Part shown: positions 9,373-18,517 of the stretch, piece after piece
Position numbering within the stretch: position 1 is the first letter of the stretch
Layout of the letters: every line of letters starts with the position of its first letter
The notes under the pieces: generated by a model
What the model saw: the letters and a program-made list of their open reading frames with translations, nothing else
What the model was told of the DNA's origin: nothing
Database searches by the model: none
Assembly: GCF_014203095.1 (NCBI RefSeq)
Contig: NZ_JACHIG010000004.1
Coordinates: 469,457 to 533,456 of the forward strand
Reading direction: 5' to 3'
Length of the DNA: 64,000 bases
Origin: Prosthecobacter vanneervenii
Lineage (GTDB): Bacteria; Verrucomicrobiota; Verrucomicrobiia; Verrucomicrobiales; Verrucomicrobiaceae
Translations under genes and position numbers: made by a program

Positions 9373-9951
9373 ATGTCGCTTCCAATCATGAAATTCAGCT
9401 TTTTCTTCGCCCTCGCCCTGACCACCGTTACCGCCTCTGCGGTCGATTACAAATCCCAGGTCGCCATCATCTTCCGTACCAAATGCTACGCCTGCCACAG
9501 CGTCACCAAGAAGGTCAAAGGCAAGCTCGCGCTCGATGACGACAAGATTTCCGAGCAGATCGGGCCCGGCAAAAACATCATCCCCGGCAAAGGCGCGCAG
9601 AGCACCATGTACGTCAATTGCACCCTGCCCAATGACGATGGAGATGTGATGCCCCCCGAAGGCAAAAACCGCCTGACCGATGCCGAGCTGGCCACCCTCA
9701 AGGCTTGGATCGACGAAGGTGCCAGCCTCACCGGCGGCGGTGCCGCTCCTGCGCCTGCACCCGCCACAGCACCCGCGGGTGGCGTCATGAAGTGGACCAA
9801 CACCGAGGGCAAGACCATCGAGGCCGAGTTCATGGGCCTGCAGGGAGACAGCGTCCTGCTCAAGATCCCCTCCACCGGCACCACGCACATCCTGCCCCTG
9901 GCCAAGCTCTCTGCTGAAAGCCAGGCACAGGCCAAGGCTGCTCAGAAATAA
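9373..9951 (+). CDS. Exported mono-heme cytochrome c (PSCyt1-like) fused to an SHD1-like domain
   Basis: A 192-residue exported protein (187 if the second ATG, at 9388, is used). MKFSFFFALALTTVTASA is a clear signal peptide, which favours the second ATG, but neither start has a good ribosome-binding site. The cytochrome part has the heme motif CYACH and ends in a typical TLKAWIDEGA helix; the MPPEG segment may hold the axial Met. After an Ala/Pro linker, an SHD1-like domain (about 140-185) begins MKWTNTEGKTIEAEFMGL and ends LPLAKLS. It resembles the N-terminal cytochrome module of the large DUF1549/1553 proteins but stands alone. It lies 11 bp upstream of the alpha-toroid gene, so the two are probably cotranscribed. 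Confidence 0.85.
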   Translation: MSLPIMKFSFFFALALTTVTASAVDYKSQVAIIFRTKCYACHSVTKKVKGKLALDDDKISEQIGPGKNIIPGKGAQSTMYVNCTLPNDDGDVMPPEGKNRLTDAELATLKAWIDEGASLTGGGAAPAPAPATAPAGGVMKWTNTEGKTIEAEFMGLQGDSVLLKIPSTGTTHILPLAKLSAESQAQAKAAQK

Positions 9952-9962
9952 CCCGCCATCTT

Positions 9963-11327
9963 ATGCGATTCCCCCGGCATTTTGCAGCCATCAGCCTTCT
10001 GCTCTTTCACAGCACGGCATGGGCGGAAATGCGAGTCTGGACCAATTCCAGCGGCCAGCTCATCGAGGCCGAAATGCTCGGGGTGAATGTCGAGAAGCGT
10101 GCAGTCAAAGTCCGTCTCAAAAACGGCACGGAATTCGAGATCCCCATCGAAAACCTCAGCCCGCCTGACAAGGCCTATGCCAGGGAGCACTGGGCTGCCA
10201 TGCAGAAAGAAGCACCCGCAGGCGCTCCTTCAGCGGCAGGTGGTTCCACGGCGGCCATTCCAGACGCCGTGCTCAAAAGCCTGCCTTCATCCATCCGCAC
10301 CCGGGTGGACCCCGCCGCCCGTCAGGAGGCCCTGCGCCAGGGCGGTGGTACGCCGGAGATGGAGGCGGCCGTGGTCACTTCTTTGGATCTCTTTGCAACC
10401 ACCCAGAACCCCGATGGCTCCTGGGGCCGCAACAACAAAGGCGCCATGACTGGCTTCGTGCTCCAGTGTTTCCTTGGCCATGGCGAGACCGCAGACTCCG
10501 CCAAGTATGGAGACGCCGTGATGAAGGGCCTCATGTATCTCATCAATCTCGGAGGTCAGAACCCCCACGGTATCTATTCTGCATCATGGAACACTCAGAC
10601 TGGCGGCGCAGGCACTTACGAGCATGCCATCGCCACCACGGCAGTCGGAGAGGCCTACCTCATGGCCCGGCTCGGCACCAAGGCGCTCCCTGGTCTGCGG
10701 GAGAGTTTTGAAAAAGCCATCCATACCATCATTGAACAGCAGACCGAAAAAGGCTCCTGGACCTATGGCGGAGACACCATCGTGTACAACCCCAAAGGCA
10801 GCTATGACCTCTCTCTGGCCAACTGGCACTTCCAGGCGCTGAAAGTGGCGCAGGAAACCGGCTTGAAAATCGACGGCCTTGGCCCATGCGTTAAAAAAGC
10901 GGTGCGCTATATCGAGTCTATGCAGACCAAGGAAGGAGGCTTTGGCAGCACTGTCAGGGACGCTCACTACAATCAGTGGTCCCTCAGCGGCGGAGCCGCC
11001 GCAGGTTGTTTCCTGCTCGGTGGCAGCGATTCCAAAGAAGCCAGACGCGGCGTCAAATTCATCACCGGCTTCCTTCAGGCCGAGCCCCCGGATTGGAACA
11101 AAAACTGCAATCTCTACTCCTGGTACGGCTACAGCAATGCTCTCTTCCTGAATGGTGGCATAGAGTGGAGAAACTTTGCCTCAAAGGTCATGCCTCAAAT
11201 CCTGGCCGCCCAGGATCCCACAGGTTCCTTCAAGCACGGCCGCCCCAGCTGGCCTGCGTCAGATGCTGCCGACGCCACCTACCGGCAGGCGCTCTGCACC
11301 TTGATGCTCGAGCGCTTCTACCGCTGA
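9963..11327 (+). CDS. Exported SHD1 + alpha-toroid (prenyltransferase/squalene-cyclase-repeat-like) protein
   Basis: A 454-residue protein with a signal peptide ending near TAWAE. An SHD1-like domain (about 22-75, RVWTNSSGQLIEAEMLGVNV ... PIENLSP) is followed by a helical repeat region (about 125-454). Segments such as QNPDGSWGRNNKGAMTG, EKGSWTYGG and MQTKEGGFGS are QW-like repeats of the alpha/alpha-toroid fold used by squalene-hopene cyclases, prenyltransferases and complement-type proteins. The DxDD acid motif of class II terpene cyclases was not seen, and the protein is exported, so terpene cyclisation is unlikely. A binding or scaffold role outside the cytoplasm fits better. It is the third gene of the 8225-11327 set and ends 2 bp from the convergent AlkC-like gene. 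Confidence 0.8.
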   Translation: MRFPRHFAAISLLLFHSTAWAEMRVWTNSSGQLIEAEMLGVNVEKRAVKVRLKNGTEFEIPIENLSPPDKAYAREHWAAMQKEAPAGAPSAAGGSTAAIPDAVLKSLPSSIRTRVDPAARQEALRQGGGTPEMEAAVVTSLDLFATTQNPDGSWGRNNKGAMTGFVLQCFLGHGETADSAKYGDAVMKGLMYLINLGGQNPHGIYSASWNTQTGGAGTYEHAIATTAVGEAYLMARLGTKALPGLRESFEKAIHTIIEQQTEKGSWTYGGDTIVYNPKGSYDLSLANWHFQALKVAQETGLKIDGLGPCVKKAVRYIESMQTKEGGFGSTVRDAHYNQWSLSGGAAAGCFLLGGSDSKEARRGVKFITGFLQAEPPDWNKNCNLYSWYGYSNALFLNGGIEWRNFASKVMPQILAAQDPTGSFKHGRPSWPASDAADATYRQALCTLMLERFYR

Positions 11328-11329
11328 TC

Positions 11330-12433
11330 TCAAGACAGCACAAACACCGTCTCCGCCACACGCTCGCCGTTGATCTGCATCTCCACCCGGTGCTTTCCGG
11401 CATAATGTTTTCGGGTGGTGAAGTCTTTCATCACTTGCGACTTGCTGAGCTCGATCTCCCCACGCGCAGGCAGATCAAGCTCCGTCCACTTGAAGACCTT
11501 CTCCGCACTGCCACCACTCGCTTTCACGTAGTGCACCACGTAGTCGATCGCCAGCCGCTGCACCCGGTTGCTGGTGGAAGTGACCTTTGCCGTGAGCGTG
11601 AGTCGCTGTCCCAGCTTAAGCACTGCGGGAGCAGCAGTCAGCTTTGCCGTGGCCTCCGCCTTTTTTCCAAAGCCAAAGAGCTTCAGCGCACGCGGATGCC
11701 CGCGCTTGATCAGCGTCCGGCACGCATGCTTGGCTATCCAGCGCAGATGATCGCGCTCCAGCTCCCACCCTTCGAGTCGTTGCAAAACGTACTCATGATG
11801 ATCTTTCGTGATGTCATTGAGATGATTGGCCACCGAGCGCCGCACAAAGAGGGAATCATCATCCTTCAGCGCGTCCAGGATCGCCGCTGTGGGCGCAGGG
11901 TCTCGCACCAGCGACTGCAGGCGCATGCCCCAGGGCAGGCGCGGGCGCGAGCCCTCGCTGGCCAGTCGGCGCACTTTCTCATCAGGATCAGCCGTCCACG
12001 CATGCATCGTCTGCAGCGCACGTTTTTGATCCGCCACAATGAAGGGCCTTACCGCAAACTCTGCCGTGCCAAAGACCGTGAAAAACCGCAGCGCCTCCAT
12101 CGAGAAATCAAATTCCTTCAGGCCAAACGTCGCCACAAAGTCCCCCAGAAAGATGGTCACAAACTCATGCCCGATGCGCGGCGCCAGCTCCTGCAGCACT
12201 TTGACCTTCTGCTGATAGCTGCCCGGCAGCGCAGCCTCCACCGCTACCGCGCATTCATGCACCCGCTGCATCAGGCTCCGTGCTTCCAGGCCCTTCAGCA
12301 CATGATCAAGAAAAACCTCCTCACGAAATTTCGGCGCTAGCTGCACCAGCTCTTTCGCGATGGCACGATGCCTTGCGGCATCAAACCACTCTTTGAGCTG
12401 GGGTGCGGATTCAGGGGCTGGTTCGGCGGGCAT
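11330..12433 (-). CDS. DNA alkylation repair protein, AlkC-like HEAT-repeat glycosylase with C-terminal Ig-like domain
   Basis: A 367-residue protein. The first ~255 residues are HEAT-like helical repeats with segments typical of AlkC/AlkD-family DNA glycosylases (GSRPRLPWGMRL, DDSLFVRRSVANHLNDITKD, WIAKHACRTLIKRG). The last ~100 residues form a predicted beta-sandwich (LTLTAKVTSTSN ... HRVEMQING) matching the Ig-like domain known in AlkC proteins. Characterised AlkC enzymes excise cationic alkylpurines such as 3-methyladenine without base flipping; the same activity here is inferred. The ATG at 12433 gives MPAEPAPES and leaves 13 bp to the stop of the upstream DUF1080 gene, so the two may be cotranscribed. 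Confidence 0.85.
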   Translation of the reverse strand: MPAEPAPESAPQLKEWFDAARHRAIAKELVQLAPKFREEVFLDHVLKGLEARSLMQRVHECAVAVEAALPGSYQQKVKVLQELAPRIGHEFVTIFLGDFVATFGLKEFDFSMEALRFFTVFGTAEFAVRPFIVADQKRALQTMHAWTADPDEKVRRLASEGSRPRLPWGMRLQSLVRDPAPTAAILDALKDDDSLFVRRSVANHLNDITKDHHEYVLQRLEGWELERDHLRWIAKHACRTLIKRGHPRALKLFGFGKKAEATAKLTAAPAVLKLGQRLTLTAKVTSTSNRVQRLAIDYVVHYVKASGGSAEKVFKWTELDLPARGEIELSKSQVMKDFTTRKHYAGKHRVEMQINGERVAETVFVLS

Positions 12434-12446
12434 TCGAGGAGACAGG

Positions 12447-13100
12447 TTAAGGCAGGGGCTTGATGCGGATTTCCTTGAAATAAAAGACGCTTCCCGGGTC
12501 ATGCGCCTGCAGCGCTATCCCGCCGCCCTGCGGATTGATCACACGTCCGGCACGCTCAGGCGGGCGCGTCACATTCTCCGGCTCGGTGTAGTCCACCACC
12601 TGCTTGTCATTGAGATGAATGGTGATGTGCTTTCCATCCACCGTCACACGCACCTTGAACCACTGGCTCTCATCCACGGGAGACTGCGCCAGATCCACCA
12701 CTGCGTACAGGCTCCCCGTCTTGCGCTTCTCCTTCACGGTGCTGTTGAGCTGGATCTCGTAGCCTTTCGCCAGATGCAGGGCTTTATCCCGCGTGCTCAG
12801 GTCTGTGTGGATGAAGATGCCTGAGTTGGAGTTCGGCTCGCTCCGGCAGGTGGCTTCGAGCACGAAGTTCTTGAAGCTCATGAAGCCGGTTTTGAGGTCG
12901 CCCGCATAAAAGAGATGAGCGCTCGGCTTGGTGGCCTGGGCGCGGATCGCTCCATCCACTACAGTGAAGGACTCCGGCATCACATTCGCCCGCCAGCCGG
13001 TCAGATCGCGGCCGTTGAAAAGCGTCATCCATTCTTCAGAGCGGCACGTGCATGGAGCTGCGAGCAGCAGCAGGACGGGCAGGAGATTCCAGCGGGGCAT
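12447..13100 (-). CDS. DUF1080 (3-keto-disaccharide hydrolase-like) exported protein
   Basis: A 217-residue protein starting MPRWNLLPVLLLLAAPCTC, a signal peptide with a possible but non-canonical lipobox cysteine. The concanavalin-like DUF1080 fold is recognised from WMTLFNGRDLTGW, EATCRSEPNSNSGIFIHTD, GYEIQLNST and the final VFYFKEIRIKPL. Members of this family in Bacteroidetes cleave 3-keto-glycosides; in Verrucomicrobia most are uncharacterised. The paralog at 27610-28248 is next to a sulfatase. The frame runs upstream to 13163, but the ATG at 13100 is placed directly before the signal peptide. It is divergent from the aminotransferase gene. Confidence 0.9.
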   Translation of the reverse strand: MPRWNLLPVLLLLAAPCTCRSEEWMTLFNGRDLTGWRANVMPESFTVVDGAIRAQATKPSAHLFYAGDLKTGFMSFKNFVLEATCRSEPNSNSGIFIHTDLSTRDKALHLAKGYEIQLNSTVKEKRKTGSLYAVVDLAQSPVDESQWFKVRVTVDGKHITIHLNDKQVVDYTEPENVTRPPERAGRVINPQGGGIALQAHDPGSVFYFKEIRIKPLP

Positions 13101-13153
13101 ATGGGTCAGATTGGTTGGTTGCACGTTGGCTGCGTCTCGTCCAAATCGCAAGG

Positions 13154-14311
13154 ATGCCCGCAACTTCCCGCCGCCTCCAGGCCTTCACCGAGTCCGTCAT
13201 CCGTGCCATGACGCGCCTCTCCAATCAGCATGGCGCCATCAATCTTTCCCAGGGCTTTCCCGACTTCAATCCGCCGGAGGAAATCCTCGCCGCACTGGAG
13301 CGTGCCACCCGCGGCCCCTTCCATCAGTACGCCGTCACCTGGGGCGCACCGCGTTTCCGCCAGGCCCTCGCCAAAAAAATCACCCATTTTTCCGGCACGC
13401 CCGTGGACCCGGATCAGAACCTCGTCGTCACCTGCGGCAGTACCGAGGCCATGATGTGCGCCATGATGACCTGCTGCGAGCCGGGAGACAAAGTCATTGT
13501 CTTCTCCCCCTTCTACGAAAACTACGCCGCAGACGCCATCCTCTCTGGTGCCGAGCCTATCTACGTGCCCCTTCGCCCGCCGCACTTTGGCTTTGATCCC
13601 GACGAACTCGCCCGCGCCTTTGCCCAGGGGGCCAAGGCCATCATCGTTTGCAATCCCTCCAACCCCACCGGCAAAGTCTTCACCCGCGCCGAGCTGCAGA
13701 CCATCCTCGACCTTGCTGAAAAGCACGACGCCTTCGTCATCACCGATGAGCCCTATGAGCACATCGTCTATGCACCGCACGAGCATGTTTACATGCACAC
13801 CCTGCCCGGCGCAGCCGACCGCGTGATCGTGTGCAATTCACTCTCCAAAACCTACTCCATCACCGGCTGGCGTCTCGGTTACGTGCAGGCCGCGCCGCAC
13901 ATCATCGCCCAGGCGCGCAAGGTGCACGACTTTCTCACCGTCGGTGCCGCCGCACCGCTCCAAGAGGCCGCCGTCGCCGGGCTCGAACTCCCCGACAGCT
14001 ACTACCACGGCCTGCGTGATCTCTACACCGCCAAGCGCGATGTCTTCCTCAACCACCTCCGCGCCACCGGCCTTCCCTTCACCGAGCCCCACGGTGCTTA
14101 TTACGTGCTGATGGACATCTCATCCCTCGGCTTCCCCACCGACACCGAAGCTGCCGAATGGTTCGTCAAAGAAGTCGGCGTCGCCGGCGTCCCCGGCTCC
14201 AGCTTCTTCCGCGAGCCCGAGCACCGCTTCATCCGCTTCCATTACGCGAAACAGGTGGAGACGCTCAATGCAGCCGGGGAAAAACTGCTGCGTGTGAAGC
14301 AGGGACGGTAA
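13154..14311 (+). CDS. PLP-dependent class I/II aminotransferase
   Basis: A cytoplasmic transaminase of 385 residues. The PLP lysine lies in SLSKTYSITGWRLGY, the Asp/Tyr cofactor contacts in ITDEPYEHIVY, and the substrate arginine is likely in HRFIRFHYAK. INLSQGFPDF near the N-terminus is typical of the aspartate-aminotransferase superfamily branch that includes kynurenine, glutamine and methionine transaminases (YbdL/MtnE-like). The exact amino donor cannot be told from sequence. The ATG at 13154 starts MPATSRRLQAF and is preferred over an upstream in-frame start at 13052, which would overlap the divergent DUF1080 gene. Confidence 0.9.
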   Translation: MPATSRRLQAFTESVIRAMTRLSNQHGAINLSQGFPDFNPPEEILAALERATRGPFHQYAVTWGAPRFRQALAKKITHFSGTPVDPDQNLVVTCGSTEAMMCAMMTCCEPGDKVIVFSPFYENYAADAILSGAEPIYVPLRPPHFGFDPDELARAFAQGAKAIIVCNPSNPTGKVFTRAELQTILDLAEKHDAFVITDEPYEHIVYAPHEHVYMHTLPGAADRVIVCNSLSKTYSITGWRLGYVQAAPHIIAQARKVHDFLTVGAAAPLQEAAVAGLELPDSYYHGLRDLYTAKRDVFLNHLRATGLPFTEPHGAYYVLMDISSLGFPTDTEAAEWFVKEVGVAGVPGSSFFREPEHRFIRFHYAKQVETLNAAGEKLLRVKQGR

Positions 14312-14449
14312 TTGGAGCACGCTTTTGGTGTGGCACAGAGCCAGGATGTGGGTCGCGGCTGCTTGCTGGCCGGATCCTTTCTATTTGCGGTTAAAACACT
14401 TTGAAAACTGCGCCGCTCCCACCGTTTCTTAACCTCTCCAATCTACTCC

Positions 14450-16045
14450 ATGAGACTCCTCTCACTCACCACCCTCCTGGCCACGCTGGCTTTCACTGCC
14501 CGGGCTGAACTCAAACTCCCCGCCATCATCGGCGACAACATGGTGCTGCAGCAAAAGCAGACCAACCCGCTCTGGGGTTGGGACGCCCCTGGCACCGAAG
14601 TAACAGTGAAATTCGGCGACCAGACCAAGACCGCCAAGGCCGGAGCCGACGGTAAATGGACAGTCAAGCTCGACCCTGTGCCGGCCAACGCCAAGCCCGC
14701 TACGATCTCCATCAAAGGCAGCAGCAGCAAGGAGCTCAAAAATGTGCTCGTCGGTGAGGTGTGGATCTGCTCCGGGCAGTCCAACATGCAGTGGTCTGTC
14801 AGTTCCAGCTGGGACGCTGATCTTGAGATCGCCACCGCCAAGTATCCCAACATCCGCCTGATCACGGTGCCGAATGTCGGCACCCAGGAGCCGCAGCAGG
14901 ATTTCAAAGGCGAGTGGAAGGAGTGCTCCCCCGCCACAGTGGGCGGCTTCAGCGCCGTGGGCTTTTTCTATGGCCGTGTGCTTCACAAGATGCTGGATGT
15001 GCCCGTGGGCCTGATTAACAACGCCTGGGGTGGCAGCGCCTGCGAGGCCTGGGTGAACCGCGCCGAGCTCGAGAAAGATGCCCGCTTCAAACTGCTGATG
15101 GAAAACACCAGGAAGAACGAGGCCACCCTCAGCGCCCCTGAGGCCAAAACCAAGCATGACGCCGCCATGGCTGAGTGGAAAAAGCAGGCGGAAGAAGCCA
15201 AAAAGGCGGGCAAGCCATTTACCGTTCGCGCACCCGCAGCTCCCGAGGCTTGGCTGCGTGGCAATGCCCGTCCCGGCAATATCTACAACGGTGCTTTGCT
15301 GCCCACCATCGGCTACGGCATCAAAGGTGCCATCTGGTACCAGGGAGAGAGCAATGCAGGCCGTGCCTATGAATACGCCAGCCTCTTCCCCTTCATGATC
15401 CAGAACTGGCGCACGGAATGGAAGCAGGGAGATTTCCCCTTCTACTGGGTCCAGCTCGCCGATTTCATGGCCGAAAAAACCGACGCCAACCAGGCCACCG
15501 GAAGCTCATGGGCTGAACTCCGCGAGAGCCAGACCAAGACCCAGAACGCCATCAAAAACGGCGGTCAGGCTGTCATCATTGATCTTGGCGATGCCAACGA
15601 CATCCATCCCAAGAACAAGCGCGACGTGGCCGAGCGCCTCGCCCGCTGGGCGCTGGTGAAGGACTACGGTCTCAAGCTCCCCTATCGCAGCCCCGAGCTT
15701 AAGTCCGCCGAGTTCAAGGATGGCAAGGCCATCGTCACGCTCGACACCTTTGGCAGCAGCCTGCGCACCGTGGACATCAACGAAGTGAAGGGCTTTGTCG
15801 TTTGTGGCGAAGACAAGAAGTGGGCCTGGGCCGAGGCCAAGATCACCGGCAAGGACACGCTGGAAGTCAGCGCCAAGGAAGTGGCCAAGCCCGTGGCTGT
15901 GCGCTACGCCTGGGCCGACAATCCAGTTTGCAACCTCTACAGCATCGACGGCCTGCCGGTGACACCTTTCCGCAGCGACGACTTTGAGATGCTCACCAAG
16001 CCAGTGATCGCCAAACCGGCCGCCACCAAGCCAGCTGCCAAATAG
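14450..16045 (+). CDS. Exported sialate O-acetylesterase-like SGNH hydrolase
   Basis: A 531-residue protein with a signal peptide (MRLLSLTTLLATLAFTARA). Family features appear in order: LPAIIGDNMVLQQ at the start of the mature protein, the nucleophile block WICSGQSNM, NNAWGGSACEAW, the oxyanion block GAIWYQGESNA, and the acid/base region DANDIHPKNKRD. Together these make a complete catalytic set for removing O-acetyl groups from sialic acids or acetylated plant and animal polysaccharides. The substrate is inferred; in Verrucomicrobia such enzymes usually sit in glycan-degradation repertoires. The Ala/Pro/Lys-rich end looks like a simple tail. A terminator follows 24 bp downstream. The 138-bp upstream gap shows no clear promoter. 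Confidence 0.92.
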   Translation: MRLLSLTTLLATLAFTARAELKLPAIIGDNMVLQQKQTNPLWGWDAPGTEVTVKFGDQTKTAKAGADGKWTVKLDPVPANAKPATISIKGSSSKELKNVLVGEVWICSGQSNMQWSVSSSWDADLEIATAKYPNIRLITVPNVGTQEPQQDFKGEWKECSPATVGGFSAVGFFYGRVLHKMLDVPVGLINNAWGGSACEAWVNRAELEKDARFKLLMENTRKNEATLSAPEAKTKHDAAMAEWKKQAEEAKKAGKPFTVRAPAAPEAWLRGNARPGNIYNGALLPTIGYGIKGAIWYQGESNAGRAYEYASLFPFMIQNWRTEWKQGDFPFYWVQLADFMAEKTDANQATGSSWAELRESQTKTQNAIKNGGQAVIIDLGDANDIHPKNKRDVAERLARWALVKDYGLKLPYRSPELKSAEFKDGKAIVTLDTFGSSLRTVDINEVKGFVVCGEDKKWAWAEAKITGKDTLEVSAKEVAKPVAVRYAWADNPVCNLYSIDGLPVTPFRSDDFEMLTKPVIAKPAATKPAAK

Positions 16046-16069
16046 CAGTCCTGCCAGTTCCGTTCTCTG

Positions 16070-16101
16070 AATCCCCCGGCATCACCGCCGGGGGATTTTT
16101 T
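16070..16101 (+). terminator. Intrinsic terminator after the sialate O-acetylesterase gene
   Basis: A perfect 11-bp stem, AATCCCCCGGC / GCCGGGGGATT, with a 6-nt loop, running into TTTTTATTT. It also abuts the stop codon of the convergent TerC gene, so it separates the two units. Confidence 0.9.
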
Positions 16102-16972
16102 ATTTCCGTACGGCACCAATGAGGGCTGAAATGGGCCAGAAGATGGCGCTGACGAGACCGGACACGATCCGGGCCGGAATGAGCAGGAGACGCGCCACCG
16201 GGCGCAGCACGGCTTTGACCCCCGCGTTCTTCTCATATGCCAGATGCATCAGGATGATGCCGATGATCCCGGCAAACTTCACCGCCTTGGCGATGTGATA
16301 ATGGCCGTCAGCTTCGCTGATCAGCTTCAGGCCGCCGAGATCATACACCTGCTTGATGCTCTGGTCCCAGAAGAGCTCCAGGCCGAGCAGGAGACCCACG
16401 AAGCCGACGAGCAGGAAGGCGGTGTGCTCCAGCCAGGGCTGGCGCTCCAGCAGCTTGATGCAGTAGCCCGCTACCAGACGCAGCGTGATGATGCCGAGCG
16501 TCACACCGATATAGACCAGCATCTTGCTGTCTCGGGCAAAGGCCACGGCGGCGACGACGTTGTCAAAGCTCAGGCTCAGGTCGAGAAAGGCGATCATGGC
16601 GATCGTCTTGGCAAAGCTGTGAGAGGCTCCTTTGGACTCGCCTTCCTCTCCTTCACTCTCGCCGCTCTGCTCGGCGAAATGGGAGCACATGAGCCACACG
16701 AGGTAGAGGGAGCCCAGCAGCATGAGCCAGTGGTTGCCCATGATCATGCTGGCGGTGAGCAGGGCCACGATGCGGAAGCCGTACGCGCCGATGTAGCCGA
16801 TGTTCATGGCCTTCTTGCGCTGCTCCTCGTCGAGGTGGGAGGCCATGGCGGCGATGGCCAGCGCGTTGTCCACGGAGAGAAGCCCCTCGATCACGACGAG
16901 GGCCAGCACCACGGGGATGCCATCTTTAACGGTGGTCCAGAGGTCTGCGGCGGCGAGAAATTCGAATATCAT
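16100..16972 (-). CDS. TerC/DUF475-family integral membrane protein
   Basis: A 290-residue polytopic membrane protein with seven or more helices. The two diagnostic acidic motifs of the TerC/CaCA-like fold are present: LLSVDNALAIAAMA in the first half and LSLSFDNVVAAVAFA in the second. Several members of this group export manganese or confer tellurite resistance; manganese or other metal export is inferred here, not shown. A charged loop rich in Glu, Ser and Gly (residues about 103-117) separates the halves. No yybP-ykoY-type (manganese) riboswitch could be recognised upstream. The upstream space is occupied by the terminator of the TPR gene, so its promoter must lie between 16973 and 17027. 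Confidence 0.88.
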   Translation of the reverse strand: MIFEFLAAADLWTTVKDGIPVVLALVVIEGLLSVDNALAIAAMASHLDEEQRKKAMNIGYIGAYGFRIVALLTASMIMGNHWLMLLGSLYLVWLMCSHFAEQSGESEGEEGESKGASHSFAKTIAMIAFLDLSLSFDNVVAAVAFARDSKMLVYIGVTLGIITLRLVAGYCIKLLERQPWLEHTAFLLVGFVGLLLGLELFWDQSIKQVYDLGGLKLISEADGHYHIAKAVKFAGIIGIILMHLAYEKNAGVKAVLRPVARLLLIPARIVSGLVSAIFWPISALIGAVRK

Positions 16973-17027
16973 CAGCCCGCAAAATGGAGGACATAGGCAG
17001 TCTTTCCAAGTACCAATTGGCGATGAA

Positions 17028-17064
17028 GAAAAAACACCCCGTTTCGTAAAGGCGAAACGGGGTG
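17028..17064 (-). terminator. Intrinsic terminator of the TPR-protein transcription unit
   Basis: On the minus strand a 12-bp perfect stem, CACCCCGTTTCG / CGAAACGGGGTG, with a 6-nt loop is followed by TTTTTTC, 35 bp after the TPR gene's stop. Confidence 0.92.
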
Positions 17065-17098
17065 CTGTGAGGAGCGGGACTGTCCCAGAGGGCTGCTC

Positions 17099-18466
17099 TT
17101 ACGAGTAGGAGGATTCCACGCGCTTGGCCACGTCTCTGTAGCCGTAGTCGGCGTTGTAGATTTCCTTGAGAGCTTCCAGGCTGCCGGCACGGTCGCCCAT
17201 TTTCTCTGAGACGTTGGCCAGTTCGTAGAGCACTTCCTTCTTCGTGGCGTCCATGACGAGCAGCTCCTTGGAGGCCTCCATGAAGGAGGTCCGGGCCAGG
17301 TCGTTCATGTTCTTGCGCTCGAAGCAGCGGCCCAGCAGCAGGATGGCCTTGATGCGCATCTTCGGGTTGGACTTGGCCTGCTGCAGCTCGGGCAGTGCCT
17401 CGGTGTACATGCCTGCTTCAAAGTAGGCCTGCCCCAGCTCGTAGCGCAGGTTCTTGTCCGTCGGGTTGCGGTCCACACGGGCCTTGGCTTCGTTGATCAC
17501 AGCCATGCCGCGCTGGCGGCGGATCTCAGCCACCTGGGCGCGCTTGTCGTCAATGTCCGGTGCATCAGGATTGGCTTCAATCTCGCGCTCAAATTCTGCG
17601 ATCTGCAGGTCCTGCACCTTGTTGCGCAGGTCTTCCACCTTGCGCTGCAGCGCCACGTCACCGGGATTAAGGGATAGTGCGTAGTCGTAGAAGGTGAGTG
17701 CCGTCTCCAGATGGCCCAGACGCTCATAGAGGTCCGACATGCGCTTGACGATCAGGATGTTCGTCTGGTCGGCATTGTACTGCTCGATGGTTTTCGCCAG
17801 GAACTGCTCCATCTGATCCTGCGTCATGCCTTGGCGGCTGAGCATTTCCAGTTCAGCCGCTTCCGTGGCATCTTTCTTGGCGTCATTGAAATTGCCGCTG
17901 TTCCAGCCACCGCGGTTCATGGAGCTCATGGCGGCGGCGTCTTTTTCACCCTGCTTGGCCTCGATGTCACGCGGGTTGACCTTGAGGATGGCATTGTAGG
18001 TGTCGGCGGCTTTCTCTGGCTGATTGATGGCCAGGTAGTGCTTCGCCAGCTTGTGCATGTTCTTGGTGTTCTCGGGATGACCCATGCGGATGGTCTCCAG
18101 AGCAAAGGAGGCCAGATCCGGGTATTGGATCTTCATCGCGAGATCAAACAGCTGCTCATTGGCGGTGAGGCTGAAGGGATCCTTGCGGAAGGTGTTTTCC
18201 TCCAGGTCGGCGATCGCTTCGACCGGCTCTTTCTTGGAGCTCGGCTTGAGACCACCGAGGCCGAAGCTGAATTTCTTGCCATTGCCCACGCTTTCGCCTT
18301 CGGCGGTGCGCAGCAGCTTGCGGCCGTCAAGGAATCCGACATTGGCGGTCACGATGGGCAGCACTTGGTCCACCACGTACTCCCAGTTTTTCCGCTCGGC
18401 GGAGATGAGGGCTTTTTTCCAAAGGGTTTGGTACTTGGGGTCGAGTTCGGCTTCGGTAACGGTCAT
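17099..18466 (-). CDS. Cytoplasmic TPR-repeat protein
   Basis: A 455-residue protein with no signal peptide or membrane segment. It consists of tetratricopeptide-like helical hairpins, for example MHKLAKHYLAINQPEKAADT, MSDLYERLGHLETALTFYDY, YELGQAYFEAGMYTEALPEL and LLLGRCFERKNMNDLARTSF. A charged central section (about 285-325) is probably coiled coil. TPR arrays bind other proteins; no partner is evident. A 53-aa membrane protein is encoded 51 bp upstream on the same strand, and the pair ends in a strong terminator. Possibly a scaffold for that membrane protein, which is inference. Confidence 0.85.
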   Translation of the reverse strand: MTVTEAELDPKYQTLWKKALISAERKNWEYVVDQVLPIVTANVGFLDGRKLLRTAEGESVGNGKKFSFGLGGLKPSSKKEPVEAIADLEENTFRKDPFSLTANEQLFDLAMKIQYPDLASFALETIRMGHPENTKNMHKLAKHYLAINQPEKAADTYNAILKVNPRDIEAKQGEKDAAAMSSMNRGGWNSGNFNDAKKDATEAAELEMLSRQGMTQDQMEQFLAKTIEQYNADQTNILIVKRMSDLYERLGHLETALTFYDYALSLNPGDVALQRKVEDLRNKVQDLQIAEFEREIEANPDAPDIDDKRAQVAEIRRQRGMAVINEAKARVDRNPTDKNLRYELGQAYFEAGMYTEALPELQQAKSNPKMRIKAILLLGRCFERKNMNDLARTSFMEASKELLVMDATKKEVLYELANVSEKMGDRAGSLEALKEIYNADYGYRDVAKRVESSYS

Positions 18467-18517
18467 AATCTTTGAGGTGGGGGAAAGGATCTGGTCGGTT
18501 GGAGAAAGCGGAGCGGG

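Noticed and set aside
16973..17100. Manganese (yybP-ykoY) riboswitch upstream of the TerC gene
   Set aside because: The only strong structure there is the TPR-gene terminator on the same strand; no conserved riboswitch loops seen.
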